A stretch of 64,000 bases of DNA from Burkholderiaceae bacterium (lineage in GTDB: Bacteria; Pseudomonadota; Gammaproteobacteria; Burkholderiales; Burkholderiaceae): positions 30,675 through 94,674 of the forward strand of contig CANFMT010000008.1 in the NCBI GenBank assembly GCA_947448415.1, given 5' to 3'. Shown piece after piece: positions 29,068 to 39,227 of the stretch. Position 1 is the stretch's first letter, and every line of letters begins with the position of its first letter. The position numbers were made by a program, and so were the translations under genes. The notes under the pieces were generated by a model. The model was not told where the DNA came from and ran no database searches. It saw nothing but the letters and a program-made list of their open reading frames with translations.

Positions 29068-30678
29068 TTATTTTTCTTCAAGCAGGAAGTTCACCAGCAA
29101 AGGAACTGGGCGGCCGGTAGAGCCCTTAGCCGCTCCACTCTTCCAAGCAGTTCCGGCAATATCTAAATGAGCCCATTTGTATTTCTCAGTAAAGCGAGAC
29201 AAGAAACAAGCAGCAGTAACGCTACCAGCTGGACGTCCACCAATATTAGCAACGTCAGCAAAATTCGATTTCAACTGATCATGATAAGCAGCATCCAAAG
29301 GTAGGCGCCACACAGTATCTAGAGAGTCTCGACCAGCTTTTGTTAAGGCCGCTACCAAGCCTTCATCCTCAGAGAACAAACCGCTGTGAACATGGCCTAA
29401 GGCAATCACACAGGCGCCAGTAAGGGTTGCGACATCGATTACTGCTTTAGGCTTAAAGCGCTCCACATAGGTGAGCGCATCACACAAGATGAGGCGACCT
29501 TCCGCATCAGTATTTAATATTTCAATGGTTTGACCAGACATGCTCTTCACAATATCACCTGGTCTAGTTGCTCGGCCAGATGGCATGTTTTCACATGTTG
29601 GCACCACTGCAATCACATTCTTCTTCAGTTTCATCAGACCAATGGAGTACATCGTGCCTATTACTGAAGCAGCGCCACACATGTCGTATTTCATCTCATC
29701 CATTGCCTCTCCAGGCTTTAATGAAATACCACCAGTATCAAAAGTAATTCCCTTGCCTACCAACACAATTGGCGCCTCTCCTACTTTGCCACCCTGGTGA
29801 CGCATCACAATAAATTGCGGAGGAGTCTCTGAACCATTTGCAACGGACAAGAATGAGCCCATACCTAAGGCTTCAATTTGCTTACGTCCTAGTACCTCAA
29901 CCTTAAGGCCAGCCTTCTTACTTAAGCCCTGCGCAGACTTACCCAAATAAGTCGGCGTACAAATATTAGGAGGAAGATTGCCTAGATCTTTGGCTAAGTT
30001 CATGCCCTCTACCATGGCAACGCCTTGCTCCACGGCCGCCTTCAACTCTTTAGCGCATTCATTACTTCCTGCAAAAATTAAATGCTTAAAGGTATCTGCC
30101 TTATCTTTTACCTTAAACTTCATTGCTGGTTGACGCACGCCAAAACGATAAGCCTGGTCACCTGCATACTGAATAGTTAAACGCACTTCTTCTGCGATAA
30201 ATTCAGCTTGATGACCCAACGAAAAACTTGGTGTGAACCACAAAGCATTTTCAATCGAATTGCCACTAAGCGCTTTTAAAGCTGCACGCGCTACTTTGGA
30301 ATAAGTTGTTAGGCTGCGGCCATTTGCTAAATGTAAATCACCCAAACTTAAGAGCAACACACGTTTAGTCTTGATGCCATTAGTCGACCATGACTTTTCA
30401 CTTCTCAATACGCAAACCGAAGCTTGCTGACTATCCAAATCTCCCACTACATTAGCGTGAGTGATTGAGCCGCCTAATAGCGCATCAAGCTCAACCAAAA
30501 ATCCAGACTTGGCTTTGGCGCCCTTAATTCCAACAAAACTATCTAAATCGGTCTTGGAATACCCCAGGACTAAACAATCAGAGCTATGTGCCAAAAGGCT
30601 TTTAAGGCTTGATTTGAGCTGTTTTACGTTGCGAAGGTCGGCTTGAGGGAAAATCTTGGTACTAAATTGAATTGTCAT
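29068..30678 (-). CDS. pepA: Leucyl aminopeptidase (cytosol aminopeptidase)
   Basis: This M17 metallo-aminopeptidase removes N-terminal residues from peptides. In E. coli PepA also acts as a DNA-binding accessory protein. The 536-residue protein is slightly longer than the usual 500. It carries VGKGITFDTGGISLKP with the metal-binding lysine and aspartate, the signature NTDAEGRLILCD, and IDVATLTGACVIALG. It is divergent from lptF across a 114-bp spacer and followed by holC. Confidence 0.95.
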   Translation of the reverse strand: MTIQFSTKIFPQADLRNVKQLKSSLKSLLAHSSDCLVLGYSKTDLDSFVGIKGAKAKSGFLVELDALLGGSITHANVVGDLDSQQASVCVLRSEKSWSTNGIKTKRVLLLSLGDLHLANGRSLTTYSKVARAALKALSGNSIENALWFTPSFSLGHQAEFIAEEVRLTIQYAGDQAYRFGVRQPAMKFKVKDKADTFKHLIFAGSNECAKELKAAVEQGVAMVEGMNLAKDLGNLPPNICTPTYLGKSAQGLSKKAGLKVEVLGRKQIEALGMGSFLSVANGSETPPQFIVMRHQGGKVGEAPIVLVGKGITFDTGGISLKPGEAMDEMKYDMCGAASVIGTMYSIGLMKLKKNVIAVVPTCENMPSGRATRPGDIVKSMSGQTIEILNTDAEGRLILCDALTYVERFKPKAVIDVATLTGACVIALGHVHSGLFSEDEGLVAALTKAGRDSLDTVWRLPLDAAYHDQLKSNFADVANIGGRPAGSVTAACFLSRFTEKYKWAHLDIAGTAWKSGAAKGSTGRPVPLLVNFLLEEK

Positions 30679-30792
30679 GATGTATTACTGTATTTTGAGT
30701 CGATTCAAGGGGGTAAAAGGATTTTTATCCATTATCCTCCGAGATGAGAATAACTTCCCTTATCCGCACCAATATAAGCCATATCAGCTTCC

Positions 30793-31908
30793 ATGATTTT
30801 TAAACAAGCCCTACGCCGAGAACTCAGTTTTACGACTGGCGGCGTCTTTTTGGTCTTGGTAACCATCATGGTGACAACATTGGTCATACGTATTCTGGGC
30901 TATGCGGCTAATGGAGCCGTTAATCCTGAAGATGCATTAGTTTTGATTGCCCTTGCCACACTGGGTTACTTAGCGGTATTACTCACAGTGTCGCTATTTG
31001 TGGCGACCTTAATAGTTCTAGTGCGCTGGTACAAGGACTCAGAAATGATTGTGTGGTTTGCAAGTGGCCTGAGTATTAGCAATTTAATTCGACCAATTTT
31101 GCAGTTTGCGATACCCCTCATCATCATCATTGCTCTGCTAGCACTCTTTGTATGGCCATGGGCAAATCGTGAGTCCACACTCATTAGCCAACGCTTTCAA
31201 CAACGTGATGACGTATCGATGGTCAGCGCAGGCCAATTTAGAGAGTCCGCAAAAGCAGAGCGAGTGTTCTTTATTGAAGAATTAGATGTCGATAAAAATG
31301 AAGTCAAGAATGTCTTTGTGGCAGATTCTAAAAATGGACGCTTAAGTATTGCTGTAGCCTCTACTGGATATATTCAAAATTCCGAGGGTGGAGAGAAATC
31401 CATTGTCCTTCACGATGGTAGACGTTATGAAGGGCAGCCAACTCACCCTGATTTTAGGATTCTAGAGTTTGATCAGTACTCAACAAAAATTCATAGCAAA
31501 GATACTTTAGCGCCGCCACCACGTGACCGTGAGAAAACAGTTTCAGAACTTCTCAATGATGCAGAGCCAACTTTAATCAATGCCAACAGGGCCGAATTAC
31601 TTTGGCGTATTGGCTTACCTTTAATGGCGCTCGGCCTAGTTCTCATTGCCATACCGCTTGCCTACGTCAATCCAAGGCTTGGCAATTACACCGCCATGTT
31701 TTATGCCGTGCTGATTTACCTCATTTATAGCAACCTCCTAAACCTTACGCAAAATCTAGTAGCCAAAGGGAAATTTAGCGTCTTTGTTGGCATCTGGCCC
31801 ATCCATTTACTAGCGCTATTGATAGCTATTACCCTAATACGCAATCGTATCAATCCGTCAATTAAGTGGTGGCGTCGTCAACTACCCGCCTTTCTGAGGC
31901 ATAAATGA
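30793..31908 (+). CDS. lptF: LPS export system permease LptF
   Basis: LptF is one of two transmembrane subunits of the LptB2FGC transporter that extracts lipopolysaccharide from the inner membrane. The 371-residue protein has three N-terminal membrane segments, a periplasmic beta-jellyroll region (about 125-250) and three C-terminal segments. It overlaps lptG by 4 bp. The divergent pepA arrangement is the standard one in proteobacteria. Confidence 0.94.
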   Translation: MIFKQALRRELSFTTGGVFLVLVTIMVTTLVIRILGYAANGAVNPEDALVLIALATLGYLAVLLTVSLFVATLIVLVRWYKDSEMIVWFASGLSISNLIRPILQFAIPLIIIIALLALFVWPWANRESTLISQRFQQRDDVSMVSAGQFRESAKAERVFFIEELDVDKNEVKNVFVADSKNGRLSIAVASTGYIQNSEGGEKSIVLHDGRRYEGQPTHPDFRILEFDQYSTKIHSKDTLAPPPRDREKTVSELLNDAEPTLINANRAELLWRIGLPLMALGLVLIAIPLAYVNPRLGNYTAMFYAVLIYLIYSNLLNLTQNLVAKGKFSVFVGIWPIHLLALLIAITLIRNRINPSIKWWRRQLPAFLRHK

Positions 31909-33059
31909 AGCTGCTATTTCCCTTCATTTATGAGCGTTATCTTGCTAAGCAAATTTATGTCGCATTTGGCTTTATTTTGTTTGCCTTAGTTGCGCTATTT
32001 TTATTCTTCGATATTTTGAGCGAGTTAGGCTCTGTTCAAGGTCAATACACGCTAGCACTAGCACTCCTGCATGTGCTACTCAAGGCACCAAGTCGAATTT
32101 CTGAAATTATTCCAATTGCCGGCCTCATTGGCAGTATTTATGTTTTCGCTATGCTTGCAAGCCAATCAGAATTTACGATTTTGCGAATCGCTGGTTTAGA
32201 CATCAAACGTGGTCTTATTACCCTAACCAAAATTTCACTGCCCCTTATAGCCCTCACCCTCATCATGAGCGAGTGGGTGGGGCCATATGCAGAAAATAAA
32301 TCAGACCAGATTCGCATGAGAGCTATGGGAGCATCCTACTCTTCGCAATTTAGAACGGGTGTCTGGGTAAAAGACCGTTTGCGCGATGAAGATGGTAGTG
32401 GCCCTGTGCGCCCTGGCGTTCGCTACGTAAACGTCGGTCAAATAGATAAAGACAATGAAATTAGCAATATAAAAATGTATGAATTTAATGATTCATATCA
32501 TTTGCTCTCGATTCGCAGCGCCATCTCTGGCTACTTCGATGAAACTGGTATTTGGGTATTAAATGATGTTACCGAAACACGTTTCAAAGAGGTTAAGCAA
32601 ACAGACCCCTTAAACCCAGTGTTTTCTGCGCAAACCTTTAACCACCCTATCGTTACGCTAGAGTCTGAAGTGACACCTCAAATTTTGAGTGTCTTACTCA
32701 TCAGCCCCGAAAAAATGTCTATCGTCAGCCTAGGTCGATTTATCTCCCATCTGCGTGAAAATAAACAAGATGCCCAGCGACACACTATCGCCTTTTGGAA
32801 GAAGGTAATTTACCCATTTACGATCTTTGTGATGCTCACTTTAGCCTTACCCTTTGCATACATGAAGGTGCGGGCTGGTGGCGTTGGCATTAAGGTTTTT
32901 GGCGGGATCATGCTAGGCATGAGCTTTCAACTCTTCAATTCCCTATTTTCAAATGTTGGCCTATTGAGCTCTTGGCCAGCTCTATTAACAGCCTTAACGC
33001 CCCCTCTGCTGTACTTTTTATTGGCTTTGGTGGGGTTGCGCTGGGTTTCGAAGGCTTGA
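31905..33059 (+). CDS. lptG: LPS export system permease LptG
   Basis: The 384-residue partner of LptF has the same six-segment membrane plan with a periplasmic jellyroll domain, and the N-terminal ERYLAKQIYVAFGFILFAL segment. Together they move LPS to the periplasmic bridge. It is cotranscribed with lptF through an ATGA overlap. A nested palindrome lies between its stop and the next regulator gene. Confidence 0.94.
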   Translation: MKLLFPFIYERYLAKQIYVAFGFILFALVALFLFFDILSELGSVQGQYTLALALLHVLLKAPSRISEIIPIAGLIGSIYVFAMLASQSEFTILRIAGLDIKRGLITLTKISLPLIALTLIMSEWVGPYAENKSDQIRMRAMGASYSSQFRTGVWVKDRLRDEDGSGPVRPGVRYVNVGQIDKDNEISNIKMYEFNDSYHLLSIRSAISGYFDETGIWVLNDVTETRFKEVKQTDPLNPVFSAQTFNHPIVTLESEVTPQILSVLLISPEKMSIVSLGRFISHLRENKQDAQRHTIAFWKKVIYPFTIFVMLTLALPFAYMKVRAGGVGIKVFGGIMLGMSFQLFNSLFSNVGLLSSWPALLTALTPPLLYFLLALVGLRWVSKA

Positions 33060-33082
33060 TACCTAAAATTCATTTAGAATTT

Positions 33083-33118
33083 GATTCCTATATCTTTTTT
33101 GATATATAGATAGGAATC
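33083..33118. promoter_or_regulatory. Nested palindrome covering the ribosome-binding site of the CysB-like gene
   Basis: GATTCCTAT / ATAGGAATC form a 9-bp outer inverted repeat, and TATATC / GATATA around T6 form an inner one. The right arm contains the AGGA Shine-Dalgarno just before the ATG at 33122. It could be an autoregulatory operator, an RNA hairpin hiding the ribosome-binding site, or a read-through terminator for lptG. Confidence 0.5.
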
Positions 33119-33121
33119 CAC

Positions 33122-34063
33122 ATGAATCTTCATCAATTCCGCTTTGTGCGTGAAGCTGTCAGACAAAACTTCAATTTAACTACTGCTGCTAAGGCTCTCT
33201 TTACGTCTCAGCCCGGTGTATCGAAGGCCATTATTGAATTAGAGGATGAATTAGGCGTGGAGATCTTTCGTCGTCACGGCAAGCGTATTCGCTCTCTTAC
33301 AGAGCCTGGCAAGCGTATTCTGAGCTCAATAGAGCGCATTCTCGATGAAGTGGAAACACTAAAAAGAGTGGGTAAAGATTTTGCTAGTCAAGATCAAGGT
33401 AGCTTTGTAATTGCCACTACCCATACACAAGCACGCTACGCACTCCCAAAAGTTCTCACTGAATTTACAAAACGTTTTCCAAAGGTAAAAGTCAGCATTC
33501 AACAAGGTAGTCCAGGGCAAATTGCTGAACTGCTCATGCATGATCGTGCGGATATTGCTATAGCCACTGAGGGTATTGCCAATACACCGGGAGTGCTTGC
33601 TCTACCAGGCTATCAATGGCAACACGTAGTAATAGTACCGCTAAGCCACCCGCTTTTAAATCAAGCAACACTGACCCTTGAAGAGATTGCCAAGTACCCA
33701 ATCATTACATATGACAGGGCATTTGCAGGTCGCAGCAAGATTGATGCAGCCTTTGCACAAAGAAATCTAACCCCAGATATTATTTTGGAAGCTATTGATG
33801 CTGACGTTATCAAAACTTATGTAGAGACGGGCATGGGTATTGGAATTGTTGCTGGTCATGCTTATGATGCTGATCGTGACCGCAATCTGAAAGTCATTCC
33901 AGCAGGTCATCTATTTGGAAACAACGTCACCCATCTTGGCGTAAAACAAGGAGCATATCTGCGCTCTTTTGTTTACACCTTCATTGAGCTCTTTTCGCCG
34001 ACGCTTACCAAGAAAATCGTGGAGCAGGCAATGTCAAATGAATCGGAAACTTACGAAATATAA
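33122..34063 (+). CDS. LysR-family regulator, CysB/Cbl type
   Basis: The 313-residue protein has an N-terminal LysR helix-turn-helix (FNLTTAAKALFTSQPGVSKAIIELEDELG, in parts) and an effector domain with TTHTQARYALP, the sulfate/acetylserine-binding region of CysB-type proteins. It is expected to control sulfur assimilation genes in response to N-acetylserine or sulfate starvation. Full-length CysB is about 324 residues. No sulfur assimilation genes are adjacent, which is common for cysB. Confidence 0.9.
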   Translation: MNLHQFRFVREAVRQNFNLTTAAKALFTSQPGVSKAIIELEDELGVEIFRRHGKRIRSLTEPGKRILSSIERILDEVETLKRVGKDFASQDQGSFVIATTHTQARYALPKVLTEFTKRFPKVKVSIQQGSPGQIAELLMHDRADIAIATEGIANTPGVLALPGYQWQHVVIVPLSHPLLNQATLTLEEIAKYPIITYDRAFAGRSKIDAAFAQRNLTPDIILEAIDADVIKTYVETGMGIGIVAGHAYDADRDRNLKVIPAGHLFGNNVTHLGVKQGAYLRSFVYTFIELFSPTLTKKIVEQAMSNESETYEI

Positions 34064-34088
34064 GTGCCTCAACTCTAGGTCGAAAGAA

Positions 34089-35012
34089 TTATTTTCTTCC
34101 GCGCCTTTTGCTCTTTAAATAATTTAATCCGAGCTTAATTTTTCTATACAGGACTGGTGGCAACAAAAGCTTTGGATTTAACGCAACGGGAGGAATCCAG
34201 TCCTTTTTATAATTCTGAGAATTAAAGGCTAGTACTTGCTTTCGAATTTCAGCACCATCCTGAGGTCTAGCAGCATACATGGTTGAGTGAGTCGGTAGCT
34301 CTTCGTATATTTTCTGAGAAGCCGTGTAGTAGTAGAGCGCTAGCGATCTACGCTTCACTTCATTTGGAGTCGCTAAAGGATCTGGATGGCCATGAAAGGA
34401 GTCTGCGTCAGTGCTGAATATCACGCAGCGATTAAATACAGGAGCAACTGATTTAGTCTTAGCCTTCATTTGCCTATCCCAAATCTCTAATTCCCCGCCA
34501 TATTGGTCTTTCCATTCGGGATTCAAGTAAACCAAGACATTTAACCTTCTACTTAAATGTAGCTTTTCATTTACCCTAAAGTCTGCATGAATACCAAGCT
34601 GACCTCCTCGCGAAGTTTCGTGAAATCCACCGCCTGAAAAATAGGGGTCCGGAATAATTCCGTCAATAGTCGTTATGCCCTCTAAGAACTGTAAAAAAGG
34701 TGCGGAATTAAAAAATTCAAAGACTCTTTTCGAAAAATCATTACAGTCATTTGGGAAGACTTGCCGCTTATGATGGCCCGCATAATAACCCTCGTGCATT
34801 ACATCACCCTCTAAATTCTCCTTAGGAAAATTAAGCAATATTTTTTCGATTAATTCTTTTGGTAAAAAATTATCGATCACAATATGAGGGTATGGCTCAG
34901 CAAAACAATAATCGCCCGCTAAATTTTCACCAAATTCTCTGGCCTCTTTCAATGAAAGATGTAGCCCGTCATCCAAATTTACTGGCAGTGTTGCATTAAT
35001 AATTTCAGACAT
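34089..35012 (-). CDS. 2OG-Fe(II) oxygenase, prolyl-4-hydroxylase-like
   Basis: The 307-residue protein shows the double-stranded beta-helix iron motif: HADF (His-x-Asp), VLVYLNPEW, GGELEIWD, and the distal FHGHPDP histidine, followed by RRSLALYYYT with the 2-oxoglutarate-binding arginine. It begins with FAEPYPHIVIDNFLP, the usual entry of P4Hc-type domains. Substrate unknown: protein, sugar or small molecule. It is a lone gene, visibly more AT-rich than its neighbours, beside a tRNA gene, which may mean recent acquisition. Confidence 0.85.
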   Translation of the reverse strand: MSEIINATLPVNLDDGLHLSLKEAREFGENLAGDYCFAEPYPHIVIDNFLPKELIEKILLNFPKENLEGDVMHEGYYAGHHKRQVFPNDCNDFSKRVFEFFNSAPFLQFLEGITTIDGIIPDPYFSGGGFHETSRGGQLGIHADFRVNEKLHLSRRLNVLVYLNPEWKDQYGGELEIWDRQMKAKTKSVAPVFNRCVIFSTDADSFHGHPDPLATPNEVKRRSLALYYYTASQKIYEELPTHSTMYAARPQDGAEIRKQVLAFNSQNYKKDWIPPVALNPKLLLPPVLYRKIKLGLNYLKSKRRGRK

Positions 35013-35270
35013 AATTTATATAAATTGATGATAAATTTTTGAGGCACTACAAAACTTTAGTCAATATCACTCAGAAAAATATAAAGTTTTTATGTATGAC
35101 GAATGACAAATCTGACGCGGGGCACTCTTGAATTTTTATAGTTCAAAATGCCATCAAAATAAAATTTCTATCCTGACGTGATTTTAGCGCTTTAAAACAC
35201 CAAAAAAGGGCGGGGCTAAGCAAGCCACATACTAAAGCGGCATCTATGCTGATTTTAAAATGGGGGTTAG
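35013..35270. other. Non-coding spacer between the oxygenase gene and tRNA-Leu
   Basis: This 258-bp AT-rich stretch holds no open reading frame I can support. It must contain the oxygenase promoter and the 3' trailer of tRNA-Leu. I see no clear terminator hairpin and no long repeat. Confidence 0.5.
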
Positions 35271-35355
35271 TGGTGCCTCGGGGCGGACTCGAACCGCCAC
35301 GCCTTGCGGCACCGGATTTTGAGTCCGGCACGTCTACCAATTCCATCACCGAGGC
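35271..35355 (-). tRNA. tRNA-Leu (CAA anticodon)
   Basis: On the minus strand the gene starts GCCTCGGTGATGG and ends CCGAGGCACCA, with a perfect 7-bp acceptor stem and an encoded CCA. The anticodon loop is CTCAAAA between CCGGA and TCCGG, giving anticodon CAA (UUG codons). A long variable arm (TGCCGCAAGGCG) and the TTCGAGT T-loop fit a class II leucine tRNA of 85 nt. Confidence 0.97.
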
Positions 35356-35507
35356 AGGTGTTTGCAGTGGAAATACTGCTTACTTTGATGCTTTGTTACT
35401 ACTAAGAGGTGAGAGTGTAACAAAAAATGGTGGGCTACTGCCTCACTTGGGCTCAGAACCCCTTAAAATGAGGTCTTATAGCCAAATTATAAAAAGGACT
35501 TACCCGT

Positions 35508-36227
35508 ATGGCCGGCCATTCGAAATGGGCCAATATTCAGCACCGCAAAGGTCGTCAAGACGAGAAACGCGGCAAGATTTGGACCAAACTCATTAAAGAA
35601 ATTACCGTTGCAGCCAAATTAGGCGGTGGCGACCTTAATGCCAACCCACGTTTACGCTTGGCAATTGATAAGGCAAAAGATGCCAATATGCCTAATGACA
35701 ACGTTCAAAGGGCAATTCAACGTGGTACTGGCTCCCTTGAGGGGGTTAATTACGAAGAGATTCGCTATGAAGGCTATGGCATGAACGGCGCTGCCATCAT
35801 TGTGGATTGCTTAACTGACAATCGCACTCGTACTGTTGCAGAGGTGCGCCATGCATTCAATAAAAATGGCGGCAACATGGGAACTGAAGGCTCAGTCGCC
35901 TTTCTTTTCAAGCATTGCGGACAAATGTTATTTGCTCCCGGCACCAGTGAAGACCAACTCATGGAAATTGCTTTGGATGCAGGCGCCGAAGACGTCATCA
36001 CTCATGACGATGGATCGCTAGAAGTTCTTACACCAGTACCAGATTTTTCAAATGTACAGGACGCGATTGCTAAGGCTGGCCTCAAGGCTGAATTAGCGAC
36101 TGTTGCAATGCGCCCAGAAACAGAAATTGCTCTTGAGGGTAATCAAGCTGAGAGCATGCAAAAACTATTAGATGCGTTAGAGAACTTGGACGATGTTCAG
36201 GAAGTATTCACGAACGCTGCCCTCTGA
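35508..36227 (+). CDS. yebC: YebC/PmpR family protein (TACO1-like)
   Basis: The 239-residue protein begins [21 protein letters not shown] (in part), the hallmark of the family, with the [27 protein letters not shown] segment following. Members bind DNA as transcriptional regulators or help ribosomes through proline-rich stretches. It heads a housekeeping run including purD, hemF and nadD. Confidence 0.95.
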   Translation: MAGHSKWANIQHRKGRQDEKRGKIWTKLIKEITVAAKLGGGDLNANPRLRLAIDKAKDANMPNDNVQRAIQRGTGSLEGVNYEEIRYEGYGMNGAAIIVDCLTDNRTRTVAEVRHAFNKNGGNMGTEGSVAFLFKHCGQMLFAPGTSEDQLMEIALDAGAEDVITHDDGSLEVLTPVPDFSNVQDAIAKAGLKAELATVAMRPETEIALEGNQAESMQKLLDALENLDDVQEVFTNAAL

Positions 36228-36263
36228 TTTACCTTTATTCATCAATTACTACAGACAGTTTCT

Positions 36264-37541
36264 ATGAAAATTCTTTTAATTGGATCCGGTGGACGTGAAC
36301 ATGCACTCGCTTGGAAGCTGGCTCAATCGCCACAGGTACAAACCGTCTATGTAGCGCCTGGCAATGGTGGTACTGCTACTGCTAAACAAACAGCTGCGGG
36401 CATTCAAAATCTTCCCATCACTGGCCTGCAAGAGCTCGCTGACTTTGCTAAACGTGAAAAAATTCATTTAACAGTCGTTGGTCCTGAAGCGCCGTTGGCC
36501 GCTGGTATTGTGGATGTATTCCGCAATAATGGTCTGCGCATTTTTGGGCCAACGCAATTAGCGGCACAACTAGAGTCATCAAAGGATTTTTCTAAAGCCT
36601 TCATGAAACGACATGGCATCCCTACTGCTGACTACCAAACCTTCTCCAGCGCGCTTGAAGCACATGCATACATAGATGCTAAAGGTGCGCCAATTGTAAT
36701 TAAGGCAGATGGCTTAGCAGCTGGCAAAGGTGTTGTTGTAGCCATGAATCTTGAAGAGGCTCATTCTGCAGTTGACATGATGCTCGCCGATAACAAATTG
36801 GGTAATGCTGGAGCTCGTGTCGTCATCGAAGAGTTTCTAACTGGTGAAGAAGCAAGTTTTATTGTGCTTGTTGATGGTAAACATGTTTTAGCATTAGCAA
36901 CCAGCCAAGATCACAAGCGTCTATTAGATGGCGATCAAGGCCCCAATACTGGCGGCATGGGCGCTTACTCCCCTGCCCCTGTTGTAACTCCAGAGATTCA
37001 TGCGCGCGCCTTGCGCGAAGTGATCATGCCAACTGTTAAAGGCATGGAAGCCGATGGCATCCCATACACAGGATTCTTATACGCAGGATTAATGATTGCT
37101 CCAGACGGAAAAATCAAAACCCTAGAATTTAACTGCCGTATGGGCGATCCAGAAACTCAGCCAATCATGGCACGCTTACGCAGTGATCTTGTAAATGCGC
37201 TTGATCATGCAGTCGATGGCACGCTAAATGAAGTGGAGCTCGAATGGGATCGTCGCACCGCTCTAGGCGTTGTGCTGGCTGCTCACAACTATCCAGATAC
37301 CCCACGCTCAGGTGATGTTATCAAAGGGATCCCAGCCGATACAGAGGAGCAGATTACTTTCCATGCCGGCACGCAGCTTCAGGATGGCAAAGTAGTTACT
37401 TCGGGTGGACGAGTTTTGTGCGTTGTGGGCCTTGCCGATACTGTTCGTAGCGCACAACAAAAAGCATATGACGCTATCAATCAAATTCAATTTGATGGCA
37501 TGCAATATCGCAAAGATATTGGATATCGCGCAGTTAAATAA
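36264..37541 (+). CDS. purD: Phosphoribosylamine-glycine ligase
   Basis: PurD performs the second step of purine synthesis, joining glycine to phosphoribosylamine with ATP. The 425-residue ATP-grasp protein has MKILLIGSGGREHALAWKL, VIKADGLAAGKGVVVA and EFNCRMGDPETQ signatures, all intact. It is 36 bp after yebC and 20 bp before hemF. Confidence 0.97.
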   Translation: MKILLIGSGGREHALAWKLAQSPQVQTVYVAPGNGGTATAKQTAAGIQNLPITGLQELADFAKREKIHLTVVGPEAPLAAGIVDVFRNNGLRIFGPTQLAAQLESSKDFSKAFMKRHGIPTADYQTFSSALEAHAYIDAKGAPIVIKADGLAAGKGVVVAMNLEEAHSAVDMMLADNKLGNAGARVVIEEFLTGEEASFIVLVDGKHVLALATSQDHKRLLDGDQGPNTGGMGAYSPAPVVTPEIHARALREVIMPTVKGMEADGIPYTGFLYAGLMIAPDGKIKTLEFNCRMGDPETQPIMARLRSDLVNALDHAVDGTLNEVELEWDRRTALGVVLAAHNYPDTPRSGDVIKGIPADTEEQITFHAGTQLQDGKVVTSGGRVLCVVGLADTVRSAQQKAYDAINQIQFDGMQYRKDIGYRAVK

Positions 37542-37561
37542 TTTAATAGGCCAGAGACACC

Positions 37562-38494
37562 TTGTCAGATCAACACACTCAAATCGATATCGCAACCCTA
37601 AAAGAATATTTTCTAGGATTGCAAGATCGCATCACGAGCGCAATGAGCGCTCTAGATGGCAAGGCCTTTGTTGCTGACGAGTGGCATAAACCTGAAGATA
37701 GCAAACTCAAAGGGTATGGTCGCACCTGTATTTTGGATGGCGGCAATATCCTGGAAAAAGGTGGCGTAGGCTTTTCTCATGTACGTGGCGATCAAATGCC
37801 CCCATCTGCCTCACACCATCGCCCTGAAGTCGCTGGTCGTAGCTTTGAAGCGCTGGGTGTTTCCTTGGTCTTTCATCCCAACAATCCCAAGGCCCCCACC
37901 ACGCATATGAATGTGCGTTGTTTTATAGCGCAAGCACCAGACAAAGAGCCAGTATGGTGGTTTGGGGGAGGCTTTGACTTAACTCCCTATTACGGCGTGG
38001 ATGAAGACTGCAAACACTTCCATCAAACCGCTAAAGATGCCCTAGATCCATTTGGCAAAGAGCTTTACCCACGCTTTAAAAAATGGTGTGACGAATACTT
38101 TTATCTAAAGCATCGTGAAGAACCGCGTGGTATTGGAGGTGTTTTCTTTGATGACTTTAATGAGCTAGGCTTTGAAAAAAGCTTTGCCATGACTCGCGCC
38201 GTTGGTGATGCCTTTATTAATGCCTATCTACCAATAGTAGAGCGACGCTGCAAAGATGCTTTTACCCCGCAAGAGAAGTCTTTCCAAGAATACCGTCGTG
38301 GCCGTTATGTGGAATACAACCTCATCTTTGATCGCGGCACAATCTTCGGTCTGCACTCTGGTGGCCGAACTGAATCTATTTTGATGTCGATGCCGCCTGT
38401 AGTTCAGTGGTGGTACAACTGGCAGCCTAAACCTGACACACCAGAGGCTAAGCTGTATGACTACTATCTAAAACCACGAGATTGGCTGGCTTGA
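37562..38494 (+). CDS. hemF: Oxygen-dependent coproporphyrinogen III oxidase
   Basis: HemF makes protoporphyrinogen IX by oxidative decarboxylation in heme synthesis and needs O2. The start is a TTG (MSDQHTQ), giving 310 residues, close to the family length. It contains [29 protein letters not shown] and the [15 protein letters not shown] segment ([16 protein letters not shown]). The next gene overlaps its stop codon. Confidence 0.96.
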   Translation: MSDQHTQIDIATLKEYFLGLQDRITSAMSALDGKAFVADEWHKPEDSKLKGYGRTCILDGGNILEKGGVGFSHVRGDQMPPSASHHRPEVAGRSFEALGVSLVFHPNNPKAPTTHMNVRCFIAQAPDKEPVWWFGGGFDLTPYYGVDEDCKHFHQTAKDALDPFGKELYPRFKKWCDEYFYLKHREEPRGIGGVFFDDFNELGFEKSFAMTRAVGDAFINAYLPIVERRCKDAFTPQEKSFQEYRRGRYVEYNLIFDRGTIFGLHSGGRTESILMSMPPVVQWWYNWQPKPDTPEAKLYDYYLKPRDWLA

Positions 38495-39180
38495 GCAGGA
38501 CAAAAAACATCGGCATTTTAGGTGGAACCTTTGACCCACCGCATCTTGGCCACCTGAGACTTGCCGCGCACTTTGCAAAAGCATTGAACCTAGACGAGCT
38601 GCTTTTCGTTCCAAGCGGTGAACCATGGCAAAAAAATTCTGGGATTACCCCGGCCAATATTCGTTTGCAATTAACTGAAGCTGCTGGTATTGATTTAGCT
38701 AGAGCATTTTTGTATTTAAATATATCTACAAAAATTGGTGTTGACCGTGTTGAAATCGATCGTGCAGGACCTAGTTACGCAATTGATACAGCTAAAGCAT
38801 TGAGAGAGCGTTATGGCGCTGATACCAGCCTAACCTGGCTCATGGGAGTAGACTCACTACTGAATTTACCTAGTTGGAATTCTTGGCAAGATTTAATGCG
38901 GTATGTTAATTTCGCCGTTGCCAGCAGACCAAACTATGATCTAGCCAGTGAAATGAGCCCCGCAGTCAGTCAATTACTGAAAGAGCATCAAATAAGTCAG
39001 TCTGCCGCTCTTGAAAATAAACCTTCTGGCCTCATCTATATCGATAGCAGTTTGTTGGTTGATCTCTCCTCTACTGAATTGCGAAAACGCTTAAGAAGCC
39101 CCTCCAGGAACTCTATTGCGTCTGAACAAATCCCCTCTCACACCCTAGAAATCATCACAAATTTGGGCTTGTATCAGTAA
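38491..39180 (+). CDS. nadD: Nicotinate-nucleotide adenylyltransferase
   Basis: NadD adenylates nicotinate mononucleotide in NAD synthesis. The 230-residue protein has [18 protein letters not shown] with the HxGH motif and the C-terminal [11 protein letters not shown] (ISSTxIR-type) motif. No ATG is available; a TTG at 38491 overlapping the hemF stop (TTGA) is the likely start, with a TTG at 38482 as the alternative. It precedes rsfS, the usual order. Confidence 0.94.
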   Translation: MSRTKNIGILGGTFDPPHLGHLRLAAHFAKALNLDELLFVPSGEPWQKNSGITPANIRLQLTEAAGIDLARAFLYLNISTKIGVDRVEIDRAGPSYAIDTAKALRERYGADTSLTWLMGVDSLLNLPSWNSWQDLMRYVNFAVASRPNYDLASEMSPAVSQLLKEHQISQSAALENKPSGLIYIDSSLLVDLSSTELRKRLRSPSRNSIASEQIPSHTLEIITNLGLYQ

Positions 39181-39227
39181 TCAAGCTAAGATCACCCTCA
39201 ACATTAGAAAAATATTACAGAAAAACT

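Noticed and set aside
35143..35349. Minus-strand open frame reading through tRNA-Leu
   Set aside because: The first part is a translation of the tRNA gene itself; no protein support.
35246..35596. Plus-strand open frame across tRNA-Leu and the start of yebC
   Set aside because: It runs through a tRNA in antisense and into yebC in another frame; frequent artefact of tRNA genes.
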